Assembly: GCF_000568255.1 (NCBI RefSeq)
Contig: NZ_KK037166.1
Span: forward strand, 4,553,898 to 4,617,897
From: Kutzneria sp. 744
GTDB lineage: Bacteria > Actinomycetota > Actinomycetes > Mycobacteriales > Pseudonocardiaceae
Direction: 5' to 3'
DNA: 64,000 bases
Part shown: positions 35,334 to 48,800 of the stretch, piece by piece
How the letters are laid out: each line of letters opens with the position of its first letter
Numbering within the stretch: position 1 is the stretch's first letter
Notes under the pieces: generated by a model
Databases searched by the model: none
Told to the model about the DNA's origin: nothing
The model's input: the letters and a program-made list of their open reading frames with translations, nothing else
Made by a program: the position numbers and the translations under genes

Positions 35334-36004
35334 GTCATCCGTCCTTCGTGGACAGTCTCGACGATCAGCCGCAGCAGTGGACCAGGATCCTGCGCGAGGT
35401 ACATGTGCCCACCGGGCATCTCGGCGACATCGCACCCGCAGGTGGTGAACGTCCGCCACGCGTCCACGTCGGCTGCGCCGGCCAACTCGTCATCTGCCCC
35501 CCGCACAACCGTGATCGGAACATCGACGTGACCGCCCGGGCTCGGGACGTAGTCCTCGTCCATCTGGAAGTCGGCGCGCAGCGCGGGCAGGAGCAAGTCC
35601 CTCATCTCCGGGTGGTCGAACGCCGGGTGGCGATATCCCGTCAACCGCTCCACCTCAGCGAGAAACTCGTCGTCCGGCAGCCCGGAGACTCGTGGCGCCC
35701 GGCGACCACCCGGCGGCGGCGTGCCGCTGACCACCAAGTGGAGCACCTCAGGCCCGAGCCGGCGGGCAATCTCGTAGGCCAGCACCCCACCCACACTATG
35801 TCCGAAAAGGACGATCGGACCGGTCATGTCGGCCGAGACGCTGTCCGCGGCCACATGCAGGTCCCCGTACGGCACCACGTCGATCAGCCGCTCCCTGCCG
35901 GGCAACGGAACCGGTTCGACCTCCAAGCCGTCGACCATCCCGGCCCACGCTCGGTAGAACGACGGCCCGGCGCCCGCGAACGGCAGACACACCAGCCGTG
36001 TCAT
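35327..36004 (-). CDS. type II thioesterase
   Basis: The 225-residue alpha/beta hydrolase has the nucleophile in FGHSVGG (Ser70), the acid in RGADDEL and the histidine in PGGHMYL, the usual triad of type II thioesterases that clear stalled or wrong acyl groups from carrier domains. It starts at 36004 by an ATGA overlap with the stop of the large NRPS, so it is translationally coupled to it. It might also release the hydroxylated residue from the neighbouring A-T protein. Confidence 0.93.
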   Translation of the reverse strand: MTRLVCLPFAGAGPSFYRAWAGMVDGLEVEPVPLPGRERLIDVVPYGDLHVAADSVSADMTGPIVLFGHSVGGVLAYEIARRLGPEVLHLVVSGTPPPGGRRAPRVSGLPDDEFLAEVERLTGYRHPAFDHPEMRDLLLPALRADFQMDEDYVPSPGGHVDVPITVVRGADDELAGAADVDAWRTFTTCGCDVAEMPGGHMYLAQDPGPLLRLIVETVHEGRMTC

Positions 36005-39000
36005 CGAGTCTCACCGACCAGCGCGTCGCACAACACATGGGCGACCTCGGCCATGGCCGAGCGCTTCATCATCTCGTAGTGGCCGCAGGTGACGTCGTGC
36101 TTGATGATCGTGCCGGTGACATAGTCCGTCCAGATATCATGCTCCGGCAGGCCTTCCGGCCTTCTTTCGGTGGCGTTGAGGAAAAGCATGTCGCCGTCGA
36201 AGCGCCCCGGGGTGAAGCGCCTGGCCATCTCGACGTTGTTGGACACGACGTGGATCAAATCGGACACCCGCAGTTCGCCGACCATGTCGGTGAGAAAGCT
36301 CTCCCTCATCACCTCACGCGCTAGGAACGACACCGGAACCCGCGACTCCGCCGGCTTGTCGACCAACGGGTACGAGTCGAGCAATGCCAGCAGAGCCACC
36401 TCCTCGCCGTCGGCCTGAAGCTGCACGGCGATCTCGTGCGCGACCAGCCCGCCGAACGACCAGCCGAGCAGGTGATACGGCCCGCTCGGGCGCACCGAGC
36501 GGATCTGCGCGACGTAGTCCGCGGCCATGTCGGTGATGGATGTGGGCTTGGCGGCGGGTGTGTCGATTCCCCTGGCCTGCAACGCGTAGATGGGGTGCGC
36601 GGGCGGCATGAATGGGATCAGACCCGCGTAGCTCCAGCCGATGCCGCTGGCCGGGTGCACGCAGAACAACGGCGGGGCATCCAGGCCGACACGCACCGGC
36701 AGCAACGCCGCGAATGGGCTCTCTCGATTGTCCAGCCCGACCCTATCGGCCAGGCATGCCGGCGTGGGCGCCTCGAACAGGTCACGCATGTTCAGGTCCA
36801 CGCCAAAGTACGACCGGATCCGCAGCAGCAGTTTCAGCGCCAGCAACGAGTGCCCACCGGATGCGAAGAAGTCCTGGTCCGCGCCAACCGACGGCAGCCC
36901 AAGCACCTCGGCGAACAGCTTGCCGAGCGCGTTCTCACCGACGGTCCGCGCCGAGCGGGTTACGACCATCGACGTCAAACCCGGCTCGGGCAGCGCGTGC
37001 CGGTCGACCTTGCCCAGCTCGGTCATGGGTAGCGCGGCCAGTTCCACGTACAGCTCCGGCACCAGATAGTCCGGACGCAACTCGCCGACGTGCGTGCGCA
37101 ACTCCTCCTCGTCAATGACGCTGCCGGCAGTGGGGACCACGTAGCCAATGAGCCGCTTGTCCCCCAGACGGTCCAGGCCCACGGCCACGGCCGCGTGGGC
37201 GACAGCCGGATGTGCGGTCAGCGCCGCCTCGACGTCGCCCGGCTCCACCCGGAACCCGCGGATCTTGACTTGGTCATCCACCCGGCCGTGGAAGTCCAGC
37301 GCGCCGTCCGGTCGGACGCTTGCGAGGTCACCGGTCCGGTACATGCGAGCGCCGGGTTCGTCGAACGGGTCGGCGACGAACCGCTGCGCGGTGACCACCA
37401 TGTCGCTGACGTAGCCCAGGGCCACGCCCGCGCCGGCCAGGTACAGCTCCCCGACGGTCCCGGTCGGTACCGGACTCAGGTCCGGGCCGAGCACGTGGCA
37501 CCGCATGCCGTCCATCGGCGTGCCGATCGGGACTGTGGCGGTATCGGCGGTCACCGGCGGCACGAGCCCGCTCGTGGCGAACGTGGTCGTCTCGGTAGGT
37601 CCGTACGCGTTCACGACCTCCACGTCAGGGCAGGCGGTGCGCACCCTCGCGACTGCTGCCGGCGACACGACGTCCCCACCGACCCATAGCTGCCGTAGGC
37701 CCGCGAAGCATGTCGGCACTTCCTCTGCGTACAGCCGGAACAGGCCGGCCGTCAGCCAGGCCGCGGTGATCCCGTGCTCAGCGACCGTCGACGCCAGCAC
37801 AGCAGGGTGCAGCGGCCCGGGCGGCGCGAGGCACACCAGACAGCCGTTCAGCAAGGGCACCCACAGCTCGTAGGTGGCGGCGTCGAAGGCGTGCGAGGAG
37901 TGCATGAGGACACGCTGGTGGGCGCCGTCGGCGAATCGCTTGTCGCCGACAAACGCGACCACGTTGTCGTGCGTGACGGCAACGCCCTTCGGTTCACCGG
38001 TGGAACCGGAGGTGAACATCACGAACGCCACGTGGCCAGGTTCGACCGGCGCAGGTGATGCGAGCCCGCCGGCCAAGGAATCCAGGAACCCAGTGTCCAC
38101 CTTGACAACGGTGCAGTCCTGCACGGGCAGTTCGTCCATGGCGGTGGTGATCACCGTGGTCGCCCCGGCCAGCCGCATGATCTGCTCGATCCGGGCCTTG
38201 GGGTACCGGATGTCCAACGGCACGCAGATGGCGCCGGCCTTGAGCACCGCCAACTCGGCCACGACCAGTTCAATGGACCGGTCGAGGTGGATAGCTACCG
38301 GAGTCCCCACGCCCACGCCTTGCTCGCGCAGGTGATGAGCGAAGCGGTCGGCGAGTTGGTCCAGCTGCCGGTAGGTCAGCAGCCGTTGCCCGGCGACCAG
38401 CGCAATCGCGTCGGGGGTGCGGTGGGCGTGGTAGGTGAACAGACCTGTGACCGTGTCGGTGCGCATGTCCGCAGACGGTCGGGTGATCAGCTCACCGATC
38501 GGCTGCTCGGGATGGTCGGCCATGGTCTTCAAGATCCTCCGGTAGTCGTCGGTGAGCCGACGGATCACGCCGCGCTCGAACAGGCCCGCGTCGTAGCTGA
38601 GTCGACCGTCGATACCGGCCGGGCCCTCAGCGAGGGTCAGCGAGAGGGTGAACTTGCCGCCGGCGGGCTCGCGCAGCGGCTGCGGGCGCACATCCAGATC
38701 GCCGAGGCGGATGTCGCCTTCCTCTGTGTTCAGCAAGGCCAGCATGAACTGGAACAGCGGGTGAAACCCAGCAATGCGGCCGGGATTGAGCACCTCGACC
38801 AGCCGCTCGAACGGCAGGTCCTGGTGAGCAAGTGCGGCCAGGTCGGTACGTCGGACTCGGTCAAGCATGTCGGCCACGGTCAGGTCGTCGGCCAGCCTCG
38901 TGCGCAGCACCACCATGTTGACGAAGTAGCCCACCAGGTCGTCGAGGCCCTGGTCGGTGCGGCCGGCGACGGAGGTGCCGATCGGAATGTCGTCGCCGGC

Positions 39001-42000
39001 GCCCGCGGCGGCCAACAGCAGAGCGAAACCGGTTTGCAGCAACATGAATAGGCTCACCTGCTGGCGACGGGCTAGTGCCTGCAGGGCCGCGTGCAGCTCT
39101 AGCTCGAGGGTGAACAGCTCGACCCCCGCACTGCGGCCGGGGACGCCGTCTGGCCGTTCGACAGCCAGCCGGACCCGGTCGGGCAGACCGTCGAGTTTGT
39201 TGCGCCAGAACGACAATTGGCGCGCCGCGATACCCTCCGATTCCTCTTCGGCCTCGAGCAGTTCATGCTGCCACGCCGCGTAGTCGCCGTACTCGACTGC
39301 CAACGCAGCCCATTGTGGTGCCCGGCCGGCGGCACGGGCCTCATAGGCCAAGGCCAGGTCATCCGCGAGCGGACGCATCGACCAACCGTCCACCGCCACG
39401 TGGTGCAGGACGAGCAAGAACACGTGGTCCTCGGGACCAATCCTGAGCAGGTGCGCTGCATACGGCGGTCGCCGGAGGATGTCCAGCCGCTGGCGGGCCA
39501 GTCGGGTGAGGACGCCATCGAGGTCAGGCTCCGCAACTTCCACGACTGGGAGCTGCACGCGCTCGGGCGCGGCATGAGTCCGTGGGTACGGTTCGCCCTG
39601 GCCGTCGTCGGGAAACACGGTGCGCAGCGGCGCGTGCCGGCCGACAACGTCCGCCCAGGCCAGTTCCAGCGCGTCCCGGTCGAGTGCGCCCCCGATCCGC
39701 ATGGCCAGCGGGATCAGGTGGGGATCGCTGTCCGCGCCGAAGTGTTCGGCGAACCACATCCGGCGCTGGCCGAACGACATCGGCACCGGCACGGTCGCCC
39801 TGCGCAGTGCCGGCCGGCTGATACCGCCCTGACGGACCAGGGCGGCCAGGCCGGCCACGGTCGGCTGGTCGAACACCGCGCCGATGTCCAAGTGGATCCC
39901 GAGCAGCGCGCGGACTCGGCTGATCAGCCGGGTGGCAAGCAGCGAGTGGCCGCCGAGGGCGAAAAAGTTGTCGTCCATGCCCACATCGGGCAGCCCGAGT
40001 GTCTTGGCGAACAGGCCGGCCAGCACGTGCTCGTGCTCGGTCGATGGCCTCCGGTCACTCGCGTGGACGGCTGGTTCGGGCGCAGGCAGCGCGCCCCGGT
40101 CGATCTTCGCATTGGGGGTGAGTGGAAGCTCGTCGAGCACGACGAAGTCCCTTGGCGCCATGTACTCCGGCAACTGCCCATCCAGGTAGGCGCGCAGCTC
40201 GTCGACGAGGTCCGCCGACCACGGTTGGGCCGCCGGCTCGTTGGTGTACACGCCGGCCGGCTTCCCATTATTACGGACAGAGTGAACTGGTTGGCCAAAT
40301 GGGACGAACAACGCGTCGAGCACGCCGGGCCTACCGGCGGCAGGCCACGCGAGCTGGAGGCGGTAGCCCGCCGCGTCGGCCAGTTCGTACAACGCCGCAG
40401 GCTCGATCGAGTCGGTGGCATCTGCTACGCCAAGTTCGGTCGCGAGCCGCGCGTCCGGGATGCCGGTGACATACAAGGCGCCATCGAGTGCTGCGCGCAG
40501 ATCATCGAGCGCAGCCATGTCCCGTCCCCAGTGGACTGTCCGAGGCGAGACGGGCTGCCCGGCACCGCTCGAGCGAAGCGTTACGTCGTAGCGGTATCTC
40601 GTCAGCTCGTTGTGATGCCGACCACGCTTCACGTTGACCTCGACGCCACAGTCCGGCGCGTACGTGGCGAAGAATGCCGGGTCGACAAGGAGTTCCTTCT
40701 CCAAACGGACGATCCGATCGACGTGCTGCCGCACCGCCTTGGGATCGGCGTCCGGTTCGGCCGCGAGTGCCACGCCGGCGGCGAACACCCGCCGCAGCGC
40801 CAGGTTGCGCACGTCCCCCACAAAGATCGCTCCGCCCGGGCGCAGCAAGGCCATGCACCCGCGCAGAACCTCGTCCAGGTAGGCGGCGCCGGGGAAGTAC
40901 TGGACCACGGAGTTGATCACGATCGTGTCGAAGACGCCAATGGGCAGGCCGGTGAAGTCCTCTGCGGACCGCACCCGCAGCTCCACTCGGCCGACCAGTT
41001 CGGGGAACCGGTCGACCTGCGCCTGGAGGGTCGCGATGGACTGTGCGGAGAAGTCGGTGCCCCAGTATGTTTCGCACTCGAACGCCAGCTGCGCGAGCAA
41101 CAGACCCGAGCCGACGCCGATCTCCAGCACCCGCCGGGGGTTGAGGTCGCGGATCCGGCGAACGGTGTCGTCGCGCCACTCCACCATGTGCTCGAGTGGG
41201 ATCGGCTCGCCGTTATAGGTGCTGTTCCAGCCGCTGAAGTCCGCACCGAGCGGGATGTCCCGCGGATGGTGGTAGTGCCGGTCGTAAACCGCCAACCATT
41301 CTGCGGTCTGCTGAGCCTCGCGAGCCTCGTCGCGGCCGAAGCCCAGCGCTGGCACCACATAGGCCGCCAACGACCGGTCGCCCTGGGCGTCGGTACGCAC
41401 CTGCACTGTCGCCTGGGCCAACGCCGGGTGCCGTACGAGCGCGGCCTCCACCTCACCGACCTCCACACGGAAACCGCGGATCTTCACCTGACCGTCCGGC
41501 CTGCCGACGAACTCCAGCACGCCGTCGGCCCGCCATCGGGCCAGATCACCCGTCCGGTACATGCGCCCGCCGGTGTACGGGTCGGCCACGAACCGCTCCG
41601 CGGTCAGGTCGGGTCGGCCGAGATAGCCCCGGCCGACTCCGGCGCCCTGGATGTACAGCTCGGCGGTGACCCCCGGAGGAACCGGCCGCAGGTCCCGGTC
41701 GAGGACGTATGCGCGCACGCAGTCCAATGGACGGCCAATTGGCACGGTCCGGCCCATGACCGAGTCATCTAGCGGGATTCCCGTGCAGCACAGGGTGATC
41801 TCGGTCGGACCGTAGATCGCGGTGACGGTCGTATACGGAGCCACGGCACGAACCCGCTGCACGGCCGCCGGTGACACCACATCCCCGCCGGTCCATACCT
41901 CCCGCACTCCGGCGAACGCCTCCGGCGCTTCCTCTGCCATTACCCTGAACAAGCCCGCGGTGAATAGCACCCCGGTGACCCGCTCGGTCGTCATCACCTC

Positions 42001-45000
42001 AGCGAACGCGAGCGGATCGGCGTCGCCGGGCGGTGCGATGACGATCTGGTGACCATTGAGCAGAGGCGCCCACAGTTCGAAGGTGGACGGGTCGAACGCG
42101 CTCGGTGCGTGCAGCAGGACCCGTTCGGCGCTGCACCCGGCAGCCCCATTGCCGTGCCAGCACCGGTCGTAAGCCAGTTCCAGCACGTTGCGGTGGGTGA
42201 TCGCGACGCCCTTGGGCTCGCCGGTCGACCCCGACGTGTACATAACGTACGCCAACTGATCCGGATGCGTGGTGACACCCAGGTCCTCAGCCGAGAGGGT
42301 CTCCTCGCCAGTGCCGTTGTCGCCCGTGTGCAGGACCACGCCGTCGAAGTCCAAGTCGGGCGGGCAAATCTCGGCGTCGGTGAGCAGCACCGAGCTGCCG
42401 GTGCGGCGGAGGACCTGGGTGAACCAGACCGGCGAGTACGCGGTGTGCAGGGGCACGTACGTCCCACCGGCCTTGAGGATTCCCAGGATGGCCACCACCA
42501 GGCCCACCGACCGGTCCTTGAGCACGGCCACCGCGTCTTCCGGGCCGACGCCGAGCGCGATCAGCTGGTGAGCGAGCCGGTTCGCCCGCCGGTCCAACTC
42601 GGCGTACGTGACGTCGACTCCGGACGCGCGCAGCGCGACCGCGTCCGGGGTTCGCTGGACCTGCTCGGCGAACCGCTCCTGCACGCTGCGGTCCGCGTCC
42701 CGCAAGGGCTCCGATGTGGTGTTCCAGCCGTCCAGAACGCGTCGGGTGACGTCGTCACCGAGCACGTCGAGCCGGCTGATCGGGCGGGCGGGATCGGCGA
42801 CGGCAGACTCGAGTAGGTGCTGTAGCCGCGTCAACAGAGCGTCGGCCGTGTCCAGGTCGAATAGGTCGGCGTTGTACTCGACCGTGCATGCCAAGTCGTC
42901 GCCATCGGTGGTGAACACGAAACTCAGGTCGAATCGGGACACCCGCCAGGGCTCCGGGTGCTCGGTCACGGTGAGGCCAGGCAGGGCCACGTCCGCGTTT
43001 GACCGGGCCTGGACGGTCAGGAAGACCTGAAACAGTGGCTGGAGCCCCCGAGATCGATCCGGGTTGACCGCCTCCACCACGCTGTCGAACGGGATGTCCT
43101 GGTTTCCGTACGCGGCCAGGTCCACCGCCCGGACCCGGGCGAGCAGGTCAGTGAACGACGGGTCGCAGGCAGTGTCCGTGCGGAGTACCAGGGTGTTGAC
43201 GAAGAACCCGACGAGGTCATCCAGTGCCTCATCGGTACGACCGGCGATCGGGCTGCCGATCGGGATGTCGGTGCCGGCGCCGTGTCGGGACAGCAGCACG
43301 GCCACGGCCGCCTGAAGAACCATGAACAGCGTGACCCGGTTCGCGACGGCCAGTTCGGTGAGCTGCCGGTACAGCTTCCCGTGTACGGCGAAGCCGGTCG
43401 CTCCGCCGCGGCCGCTGGGTACCGCGGGCCGTGGTCGGTCGGCGGGCAGGTCCAGCCGGTCGGGCAGGCCGGCCAGGGCGGCACGCCAGTACGCTAACTG
43501 TTCACCGGCCAGACTGTCCACATCAGACTCATCACCGAGAAGTTCACGGTGCCAGAACGTGTAGTCCGCGTACTGTATGGGCAGTGCGGTCCACTGTGGA
43601 GCATGACCGTCGCGACGGGCGGTGTACGCCGTCGCTAGGTCCCGCCACAACCTCGGCATCGACCAGCCGTCACCCGCGATGTGGTGCAGCAAGACGACCA
43701 AGACGTGCTCACCCGGCACCACGCGCAGTAGCTCCACCCGCAGGGGTGCGTCGGTGGTGAGGTCGAACTCGTAGGCGGTCATAGCCGCGACGGCGGCGTC
43801 GAGGTCCGCTTCGGCGACCGTCGACACGCTGAACAACAACGGGCCGGCCAGCACGGCCTGGTACGGCTCGCCGTCGATGTCCGGGAACACCGTGCGCAGC
43901 GACTCGTGCCGGGTGACCACGTCGGCGAAGGCGGCTCGCAGCGCGTCCACGTCCAACTCACCGTTCAGGCGCAGGGCATACGGCATCGTGTATGCGGTGC
44001 CGGCGCCTTCGAGGCGGCGCAGGAACCACAACCGTCGCTGAGCCGGCGACAACGGAATGCGTTCCGGGCGGCCCGCGGGCCGCACCGGCGGCCGGGGCCG
44101 GTCGCCGTGCACCAACGCGGCCGCCAGGCCGGCCACCGTGGAAGTACGGAAAATCTGCTGGACCGGGATCTCCACGTCGAACACGGACCTGATCCGGCTC
44201 ACCAGCCGCACGGCGGTCAACGAATGCCCGCCCAGCACGAAGAAGTCGTCGTCCGGCCCGACCTTGGGCAGGTCTAGGGTCTCGGCGAAGATGCCGCACA
44301 GCAGCGCCTGCGGCTCGGTAATCCCGGTCCGAACCGGCGCCGCGACCGGCCGCCCCGGCCGCGGCAGCGCCGCTCGGTCGGTCTTCCCGTTGGGATGCAG
44401 GGGGAACGAGTCCAGCCGCACACACACCGACGGCACCATGTAGTCGGGCAGCGCCGCCGTCATCCGGTCCCGCAGCACAGCCTCGCCGACCGTTCCGGTG
44501 AAGTAGCAGACCAGCCGCTGCTCCCCCGGCCGGTCCTCGCGTACCACGGCCACCGCGCCACTGACGCCGGCCACGGCCACGGCGGCCGCCTCGACTTCGC
44601 CCAGTTCGATTCGATACCCGCGCACCTTGACCTGTAGATCTGTACGGCCGAAGAACTCCAGCATCCCGGGTCCGGACCATCGGGCGACGTCGCCGGTGCG
44701 GTACATCCGCTCACCCGGCGCGCCAAACGGGTCGGCCACGAACCGGGACACCGTCTGCCCGGGCCGGCCGACGTAGCCACGGGCAAGCCCGGACCCGCCG
44801 AGGTAGAGCTCGCCGCGCACTCCCGGCGGAACCGGACGCAACGCGGTGTCCAGGACGTAGCAGCGCATGCCGTCCACCGCCCGGCCGATGACCGGGTGCT
44901 CGTGATCGGCAACCCGGGCGATGGTCGCGTGCACGGTGGCCTCGGTCGGGCCGTAGTGGTTGAACACCAACGTTCCGGACGTGTCCCGCAACTGTTGCCA

Positions 45001-45873
45001 CAGGGCGTCCGGGACGGCTTCGCCGCCCACGACGACCACGCGGGGCCGATGGTCGCCCTCGAATAGGCCATAGTCCATCAGCCGGCTGACGAACGACGGT
45101 GTGCTGTGCACGATGTCGATGCCCGCCTCGCGCACGTAGGCGACGTACGCCTGCGCGTCGTGGCGGACCCGGTCCGGGACGATGTGCAGTTCGTGGCCGG
45201 CGAGGAGTGCGAAGACATCGTAGAAAGACGCGTCGAAGGTCAGCACGGACGTCCAGCCCAGCCGCAGCGGGCCGCCGTCGGGACGGCTCGCTCCGGCCCG
45301 GAACAGCCGGCGGCGGTGGTGGTGCCACAACCCGGCCAGTGCCCGGTGGCTGACCCCAACCCCCTTGGGCACTCCGGTCGAGCCGGACGTGCAGATCACG
45401 TACGCGAGCTGGTCAGGGTGGACCGGACCGGTTTCGATGGGAGGAGTGGCCCCGTGCCCGGCCAGTAGGCCGGGCTCGTCAACGAGGACCAACTCGGTGT
45501 CCCCGATCTCCAGACCGGCGATGACCTCACTGGTGGTGACCAGCAGCGACGGCCGCATCTCGGCGAGCGTGGTCTCAATGCGTCGCCGGGGCTGGTCACG
45601 GTCGATCGGGAGGAACACGGCTCCGGTCTTCAGCACCGCGAACATCGCGACGAACGCACCCGCGGACCGGGGCAAGGCGACGGCGACGAGCTGTTCCGGC
45701 TGGGCGCCGTGGGCGAGCAACAAGCTCGACAGCTGTGCAGCCCGCGTGTCCAGCTCGGCGAACGTCACACGGTCCGGGCCGTCCACCACAGCGGTCGCCG
45801 CCGGTGTCGCACTGACCTGTGCCGCCAGCAGCGCGGCCATAGTGACCATGCCCGCCTCGTCTTGTCCGGTCAC
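36001..45873 (-). CDS. NRPS, A-T-C-A(MT)-T-C-A-T-TE (final three residues and release)
   Basis: The protein has about 3290 residues. It starts with an A domain (~15-520, reading D-A-Y-H-V-G-H-V-H-K, unassigned) and a T domain, so its first C domain is the one at the end of the preceding protein. C (~605-1045) is followed by an A domain reading D-P-F-L-W-G-I-L-C-K, which shares seven positions with dihydroxyphenylglycine codes. That A domain contains an N-methyltransferase insertion ([12 protein letters not shown], ~1586). T (GGHSLLATR), C (HHVAVDG, ~2160), an A domain reading D-A-Y-W-W-G-A-T-F-K (valine-like) and T follow. A thioesterase with GWSFGG (~3140) ends the protein and would hydrolyse or cyclise the product. 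No epimerisation domain is visible. The GTG at 45873 overlaps the upstream stop as GTGA; a GTG at 45879 is possible. Confidence 0.94.
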   Translation of the reverse strand: MTGQDEAGMVTMAALLAAQVSATPAATAVVDGPDRVTFAELDTRAAQLSSLLLAHGAQPEQLVAVALPRSAGAFVAMFAVLKTGAVFLPIDRDQPRRRIETTLAEMRPSLLVTTSEVIAGLEIGDTELVLVDEPGLLAGHGATPPIETGPVHPDQLAYVICTSGSTGVPKGVGVSHRALAGLWHHHRRRLFRAGASRPDGGPLRLGWTSVLTFDASFYDVFALLAGHELHIVPDRVRHDAQAYVAYVREAGIDIVHSTPSFVSRLMDYGLFEGDHRPRVVVVGGEAVPDALWQQLRDTSGTLVFNHYGPTEATVHATIARVADHEHPVIGRAVDGMRCYVLDTALRPVPPGVRGELYLGGSGLARGYVGRPGQTVSRFVADPFGAPGERMYRTGDVARWSGPGMLEFFGRTDLQVKVRGYRIELGEVEAAAVAVAGVSGAVAVVREDRPGEQRLVCYFTGTVGEAVLRDRMTAALPDYMVPSVCVRLDSFPLHPNGKTDRAALPRPGRPVAAPVRTGITEPQALLCGIFAETLDLPKVGPDDDFFVLGGHSLTAVRLVSRIRSVFDVEIPVQQIFRTSTVAGLAAALVHGDRPRPPVRPAGRPERIPLSPAQRRLWFLRRLEGAGTAYTMPYALRLNGELDVDALRAAFADVVTRHESLRTVFPDIDGEPYQAVLAGPLLFSVSTVAEADLDAAVAAMTAYEFDLTTDAPLRVELLRVVPGEHVLVVLLHHIAGDGWSMPRLWRDLATAYTARRDGHAPQWTALPIQYADYTFWHRELLGDESDVDSLAGEQLAYWRAALAGLPDRLDLPADRPRPAVPSGRGGATGFAVHGKLYRQLTELAVANRVTLFMVLQAAVAVLLSRHGAGTDIPIGSPIAGRTDEALDDLVGFFVNTLVLRTDTACDPSFTDLLARVRAVDLAAYGNQDIPFDSVVEAVNPDRSRGLQPLFQVFLTVQARSNADVALPGLTVTEHPEPWRVSRFDLSFVFTTDGDDLACTVEYNADLFDLDTADALLTRLQHLLESAVADPARPISRLDVLGDDVTRRVLDGWNTTSEPLRDADRSVQERFAEQVQRTPDAVALRASGVDVTYAELDRRANRLAHQLIALGVGPEDAVAVLKDRSVGLVVAILGILKAGGTYVPLHTAYSPVWFTQVLRRTGSSVLLTDAEICPPDLDFDGVVLHTGDNGTGEETLSAEDLGVTTHPDQLAYVMYTSGSTGEPKGVAITHRNVLELAYDRCWHGNGAAGCSAERVLLHAPSAFDPSTFELWAPLLNGHQIVIAPPGDADPLAFAEVMTTERVTGVLFTAGLFRVMAEEAPEAFAGVREVWTGGDVVSPAAVQRVRAVAPYTTVTAIYGPTEITLCCTGIPLDDSVMGRTVPIGRPLDCVRAYVLDRDLRPVPPGVTAELYIQGAGVGRGYLGRPDLTAERFVADPYTGGRMYRTGDLARWRADGVLEFVGRPDGQVKIRGFRVEVGEVEAALVRHPALAQATVQVRTDAQGDRSLAAYVVPALGFGRDEAREAQQTAEWLAVYDRHYHHPRDIPLGADFSGWNSTYNGEPIPLEHMVEWRDDTVRRIRDLNPRRVLEIGVGSGLLLAQLAFECETYWGTDFSAQSIATLQAQVDRFPELVGRVELRVRSAEDFTGLPIGVFDTIVINSVVQYFPGAAYLDEVLRGCMALLRPGGAIFVGDVRNLALRRVFAAGVALAAEPDADPKAVRQHVDRIVRLEKELLVDPAFFATYAPDCGVEVNVKRGRHHNELTRYRYDVTLRSSGAGQPVSPRTVHWGRDMAALDDLRAALDGALYVTGIPDARLATELGVADATDSIEPAALYELADAAGYRLQLAWPAAGRPGVLDALFVPFGQPVHSVRNNGKPAGVYTNEPAAQPWSADLVDELRAYLDGQLPEYMAPRDFVVLDELPLTPNAKIDRGALPAPEPAVHASDRRPSTEHEHVLAGLFAKTLGLPDVGMDDNFFALGGHSLLATRLISRVRALLGIHLDIGAVFDQPTVAGLAALVRQGGISRPALRRATVPVPMSFGQRRMWFAEHFGADSDPHLIPLAMRIGGALDRDALELAWADVVGRHAPLRTVFPDDGQGEPYPRTHAAPERVQLPVVEVAEPDLDGVLTRLARQRLDILRRPPYAAHLLRIGPEDHVFLLVLHHVAVDGWSMRPLADDLALAYEARAAGRAPQWAALAVEYGDYAAWQHELLEAEEESEGIAARQLSFWRNKLDGLPDRVRLAVERPDGVPGRSAGVELFTLELELHAALQALARRQQVSLFMLLQTGFALLLAAAGAGDDIPIGTSVAGRTDQGLDDLVGYFVNMVVLRTRLADDLTVADMLDRVRRTDLAALAHQDLPFERLVEVLNPGRIAGFHPLFQFMLALLNTEEGDIRLGDLDVRPQPLREPAGGKFTLSLTLAEGPAGIDGRLSYDAGLFERGVIRRLTDDYRRILKTMADHPEQPIGELITRPSADMRTDTVTGLFTYHAHRTPDAIALVAGQRLLTYRQLDQLADRFAHHLREQGVGVGTPVAIHLDRSIELVVAELAVLKAGAICVPLDIRYPKARIEQIMRLAGATTVITTAMDELPVQDCTVVKVDTGFLDSLAGGLASPAPVEPGHVAFVMFTSGSTGEPKGVAVTHDNVVAFVGDKRFADGAHQRVLMHSSHAFDAATYELWVPLLNGCLVCLAPPGPLHPAVLASTVAEHGITAAWLTAGLFRLYAEEVPTCFAGLRQLWVGGDVVSPAAVARVRTACPDVEVVNAYGPTETTTFATSGLVPPVTADTATVPIGTPMDGMRCHVLGPDLSPVPTGTVGELYLAGAGVALGYVSDMVVTAQRFVADPFDEPGARMYRTGDLASVRPDGALDFHGRVDDQVKIRGFRVEPGDVEAALTAHPAVAHAAVAVGLDRLGDKRLIGYVVPTAGSVIDEEELRTHVGELRPDYLVPELYVELAALPMTELGKVDRHALPEPGLTSMVVTRSARTVGENALGKLFAEVLGLPSVGADQDFFASGGHSLLALKLLLRIRSYFGVDLNMRDLFEAPTPACLADRVGLDNRESPFAALLPVRVGLDAPPLFCVHPASGIGWSYAGLIPFMPPAHPIYALQARGIDTPAAKPTSITDMAADYVAQIRSVRPSGPYHLLGWSFGGLVAHEIAVQLQADGEEVALLALLDSYPLVDKPAESRVPVSFLAREVMRESFLTDMVGELRVSDLIHVVSNNVEMARRFTPGRFDGDMLFLNATERRPEGLPEHDIWTDYVTGTIIKHDVTCGHYEMMKRSAMAEVAHVLCDALVGETR

Positions 45874-48800
45874 AACCACTCCTCGGCTTCGGTGTCGTCG
45901 AAATCGGCCCAGCCGGTCACCATCCGCGTGGCCTCCTCGGGGTCGAGCAGGTCTAACGCGTCGACCGGGCAGTCCGGGTCCGCAGCCGCGCCGGCGAGCA
46001 ATCGCCTGGTGTAGCGCAGGATTCGCGCTACGGTGTCCGGGTCGAATAGGTCGGCGCTGTACTCTGCGGACAACTCCAGTCCCACCGGCGCGCCCTCCTC
46101 GGTCATCAGCTCGGTGATGTTGACCAGCAGGTCGAACCGGGCGGTCTCGGACCGGAAGGGCTGCACGCGGCAGGTCAGGCCGGTCAGGTCCAGCGTTGCC
46201 GGGGTCATGCTCAGCAGGTTGAGCATCACCTGGAACAGCGGGTGTCGGGCCGGCGTACGCGGCGGGTTGAGCGCCTCCACCACGTGCTCGAACGGCGTGT
46301 CCTGGTGGGCGTACGCGGCGAGATCAGCGGCGCGCACCCTGGCCAGTAGCTCCCGGAACGTGGGGTTTCCCCGTACGTCGGTGCGCAGCACCACGGTGTT
46401 GACGAAGAACCCGACCAGATCGTCCAGTGCCTCGTCCATTCGACCGGCGACCGGCGAGCCGAGCGGGATGTCCGGGCCGGCGCCCAGCCGGGACAGCACG
46501 GCCGCCATGCCGGCCTGGAAGACCATGAACGGCGTGGTGTTCGCCTCCGTGGCCAGTCGCCGCACCGCCTCGTGCTCGTCGGCGTCGGTGCGTACGGTCA
46601 GCGTACCACCGCGGTGGCTCGGCAGGGCCGGGCGCGGGCGGTCGAACGGCAGTGCCAGCTCAACGGGCGAGCCCGCCAGCGCATCCCGCCAGAAGTTGAT
46701 CTGCTCAGTCCGTACTTCCTTGCCATCGGACCCCGGAGCGGACAGCAGGTCCCTTTGCCACAGCGCGTAGTCCGCGTACTGCACCGGCAGCGGAGTCCAC
46801 TGTGGAGCATTTCCGGCACACCTGGCGTTGTAGGCCTCGCCGAAGTCACGGGTCAGCGGTGCCAGCGACGAGCCATCCCCGGCGATGTGGTTAATCACCA
46901 GGATAAAGACGTGGTCCGCGGGACTCAGGGTCAGCAGATGGGTGCGCAACGGCAGTTCGGTAGCCAGGTCGAACGGGACCGCGGCCAAGCCGGCCATGAC
47001 GTCGTCGAGTTCGTCAAGCCCCACCTCCCGCCTGAACAGCGGCACCTGGGCCGTCGCGGCCGACTCGATATCCTGATACGGCTCACCGTCCCGGTCGGGG
47101 TAGCGAGTGCGCAGGACCTCGTGCCGGGCCAACAGGTCGTTCACCGCGTGCCGCAACGCCTCCACATCCGGTTCGCCGGTCATCCGCACGCCCAGCTTGA
47201 TGTGGTAGTTGGCGCCCTGGGTCTCCAGCCGGTGCAGGAACCAAATTCGGCGCTGCGCATACGACAGTGGCACCACGTCCGGGCGGCGGCCCGGTACGAC
47301 CGGTGGCCGTCGTGAGCCGCAGCCCGGCAGCACCGCAGCCAGTCCCGCAACCGTCGGGTTCTCGAACACGCTGCGGACCGACACCTCGACCCGCAGCACC
47401 TCGCGAACCCGGCTGACCAGCCGCATGACAAGCAGCGAGTGGCCGCCTAGGTCGAAGAACGCGTCGTCGGGTGCAACCTCACGCACATCGAGCACTTCGG
47501 CGAACAGTCCGCACAGGATGCGTTCCAGGTCGCCGCGTGGCCGCCGGCGTCCGGTGGGCTGGACCTCGGGCGTGGGCAGGGCCTGATAGTCGATCTTGCC
47601 GCTGCGGGACAACGGGATCCGGTCCAGGACCGTGACCACGGACGGCACGAGGTGGACTGGCACCCGTTTGGTCAGTATCCGCCGTAGCTCTGCCGGGTCG
47701 AGGGTCATGCCGGCCTCAGGCACCACATACGCGACCAGCCTGACCCCACCGTCCTGATCGGGCTGGCCGATGACCACCGCCGAAGCCACCCCGGGCAGCG
47801 CCCGCAGGTGGTGTTCGACCTCGCCCGGTTCGATCCGGAACCCGCGGACCTTGAGCTGGGAATCCGCGCGCCCGACGAATTCCAGCACCCCGTCCGGACG
47901 CCAGCGGGCCAGGTCGCCAGTGCGGTACATCCGCGTGCCCGACGCGCCCTGCGACGCCGCCACAAATCGTTCGGCGGTTAGTCCAGGCCGGTCGCGATAC
48001 CCGCGGGCCAGTTGGACGCCGGACAGGTACAGCTCGCCAACGACACCGGGTGCCACGGGCCGCAGTCCGTCGTCCAGAACGTGCAGACCGGTGTTCCACG
48101 CCGGTCGCCCAAGCGGGACCGTGTGGCCCAGCGGCTCGTCAGCGACCCGCCACTCGGTCACGTCGATCGCCGCTTCAGTGGGGCCGTACAAGTTGTACAG
48201 CGGCGCGTCCAGGACCTTGCCAGCGGTGGCGGCCAGCTCCGGCGGAAGTGCCTCGCCGCTGCACAGCACCCGACGCAGCACCGAGCCCAGGCCCTCCGCG
48301 GTCGGTTCCGCCACGAAGGAACGCAGCATCGACGGTACGAAGTGGACAGTGGTCACCCCGGCGGACCGGACCAGAGCGGCCAGGTAGGCGGGGTCACGCT
48401 GGCCACCCGGACGGGCCACGACCACAGCGGCACCGGTGACCAGCGGCCACAGGAACTCCCAGACCGAGACGTCAAACCCGGCGGACGTCTTCTGCAGCAC
48501 CCGGTCGTCCGGACCGAGACCGTGGCGGTCCTGTGTCCACAACAGACGGTTGACCAGTGCCCGGTGCCCGATGAGCACGCCCTTTGGCCGCCCGGTCGAC
48601 CCGGACGTGTAGATCAGGTAGGCAGGTGAGTCCGGCAGTACGGGGCACGCGGGCCGCTGGACGCGCAGGGAAGCGACGTCGCGCATCGTCACCGTGACCC
48701 GGTCAAGTGGCTCCGCGGCCAGCACCAACGCCCGGCTGCGCGTCGTCGAGTAGCTGGCCGATCCGCTCGGCCGGCTGGTCGGGGTCGATCGGCAGGTAGG

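Noticed and set aside
39217-41772. 851-codon plus-strand open frame inside the terminal NRPS
   Set aside because: It is antisense to a continuous C-A-MT-T reading; composition only.
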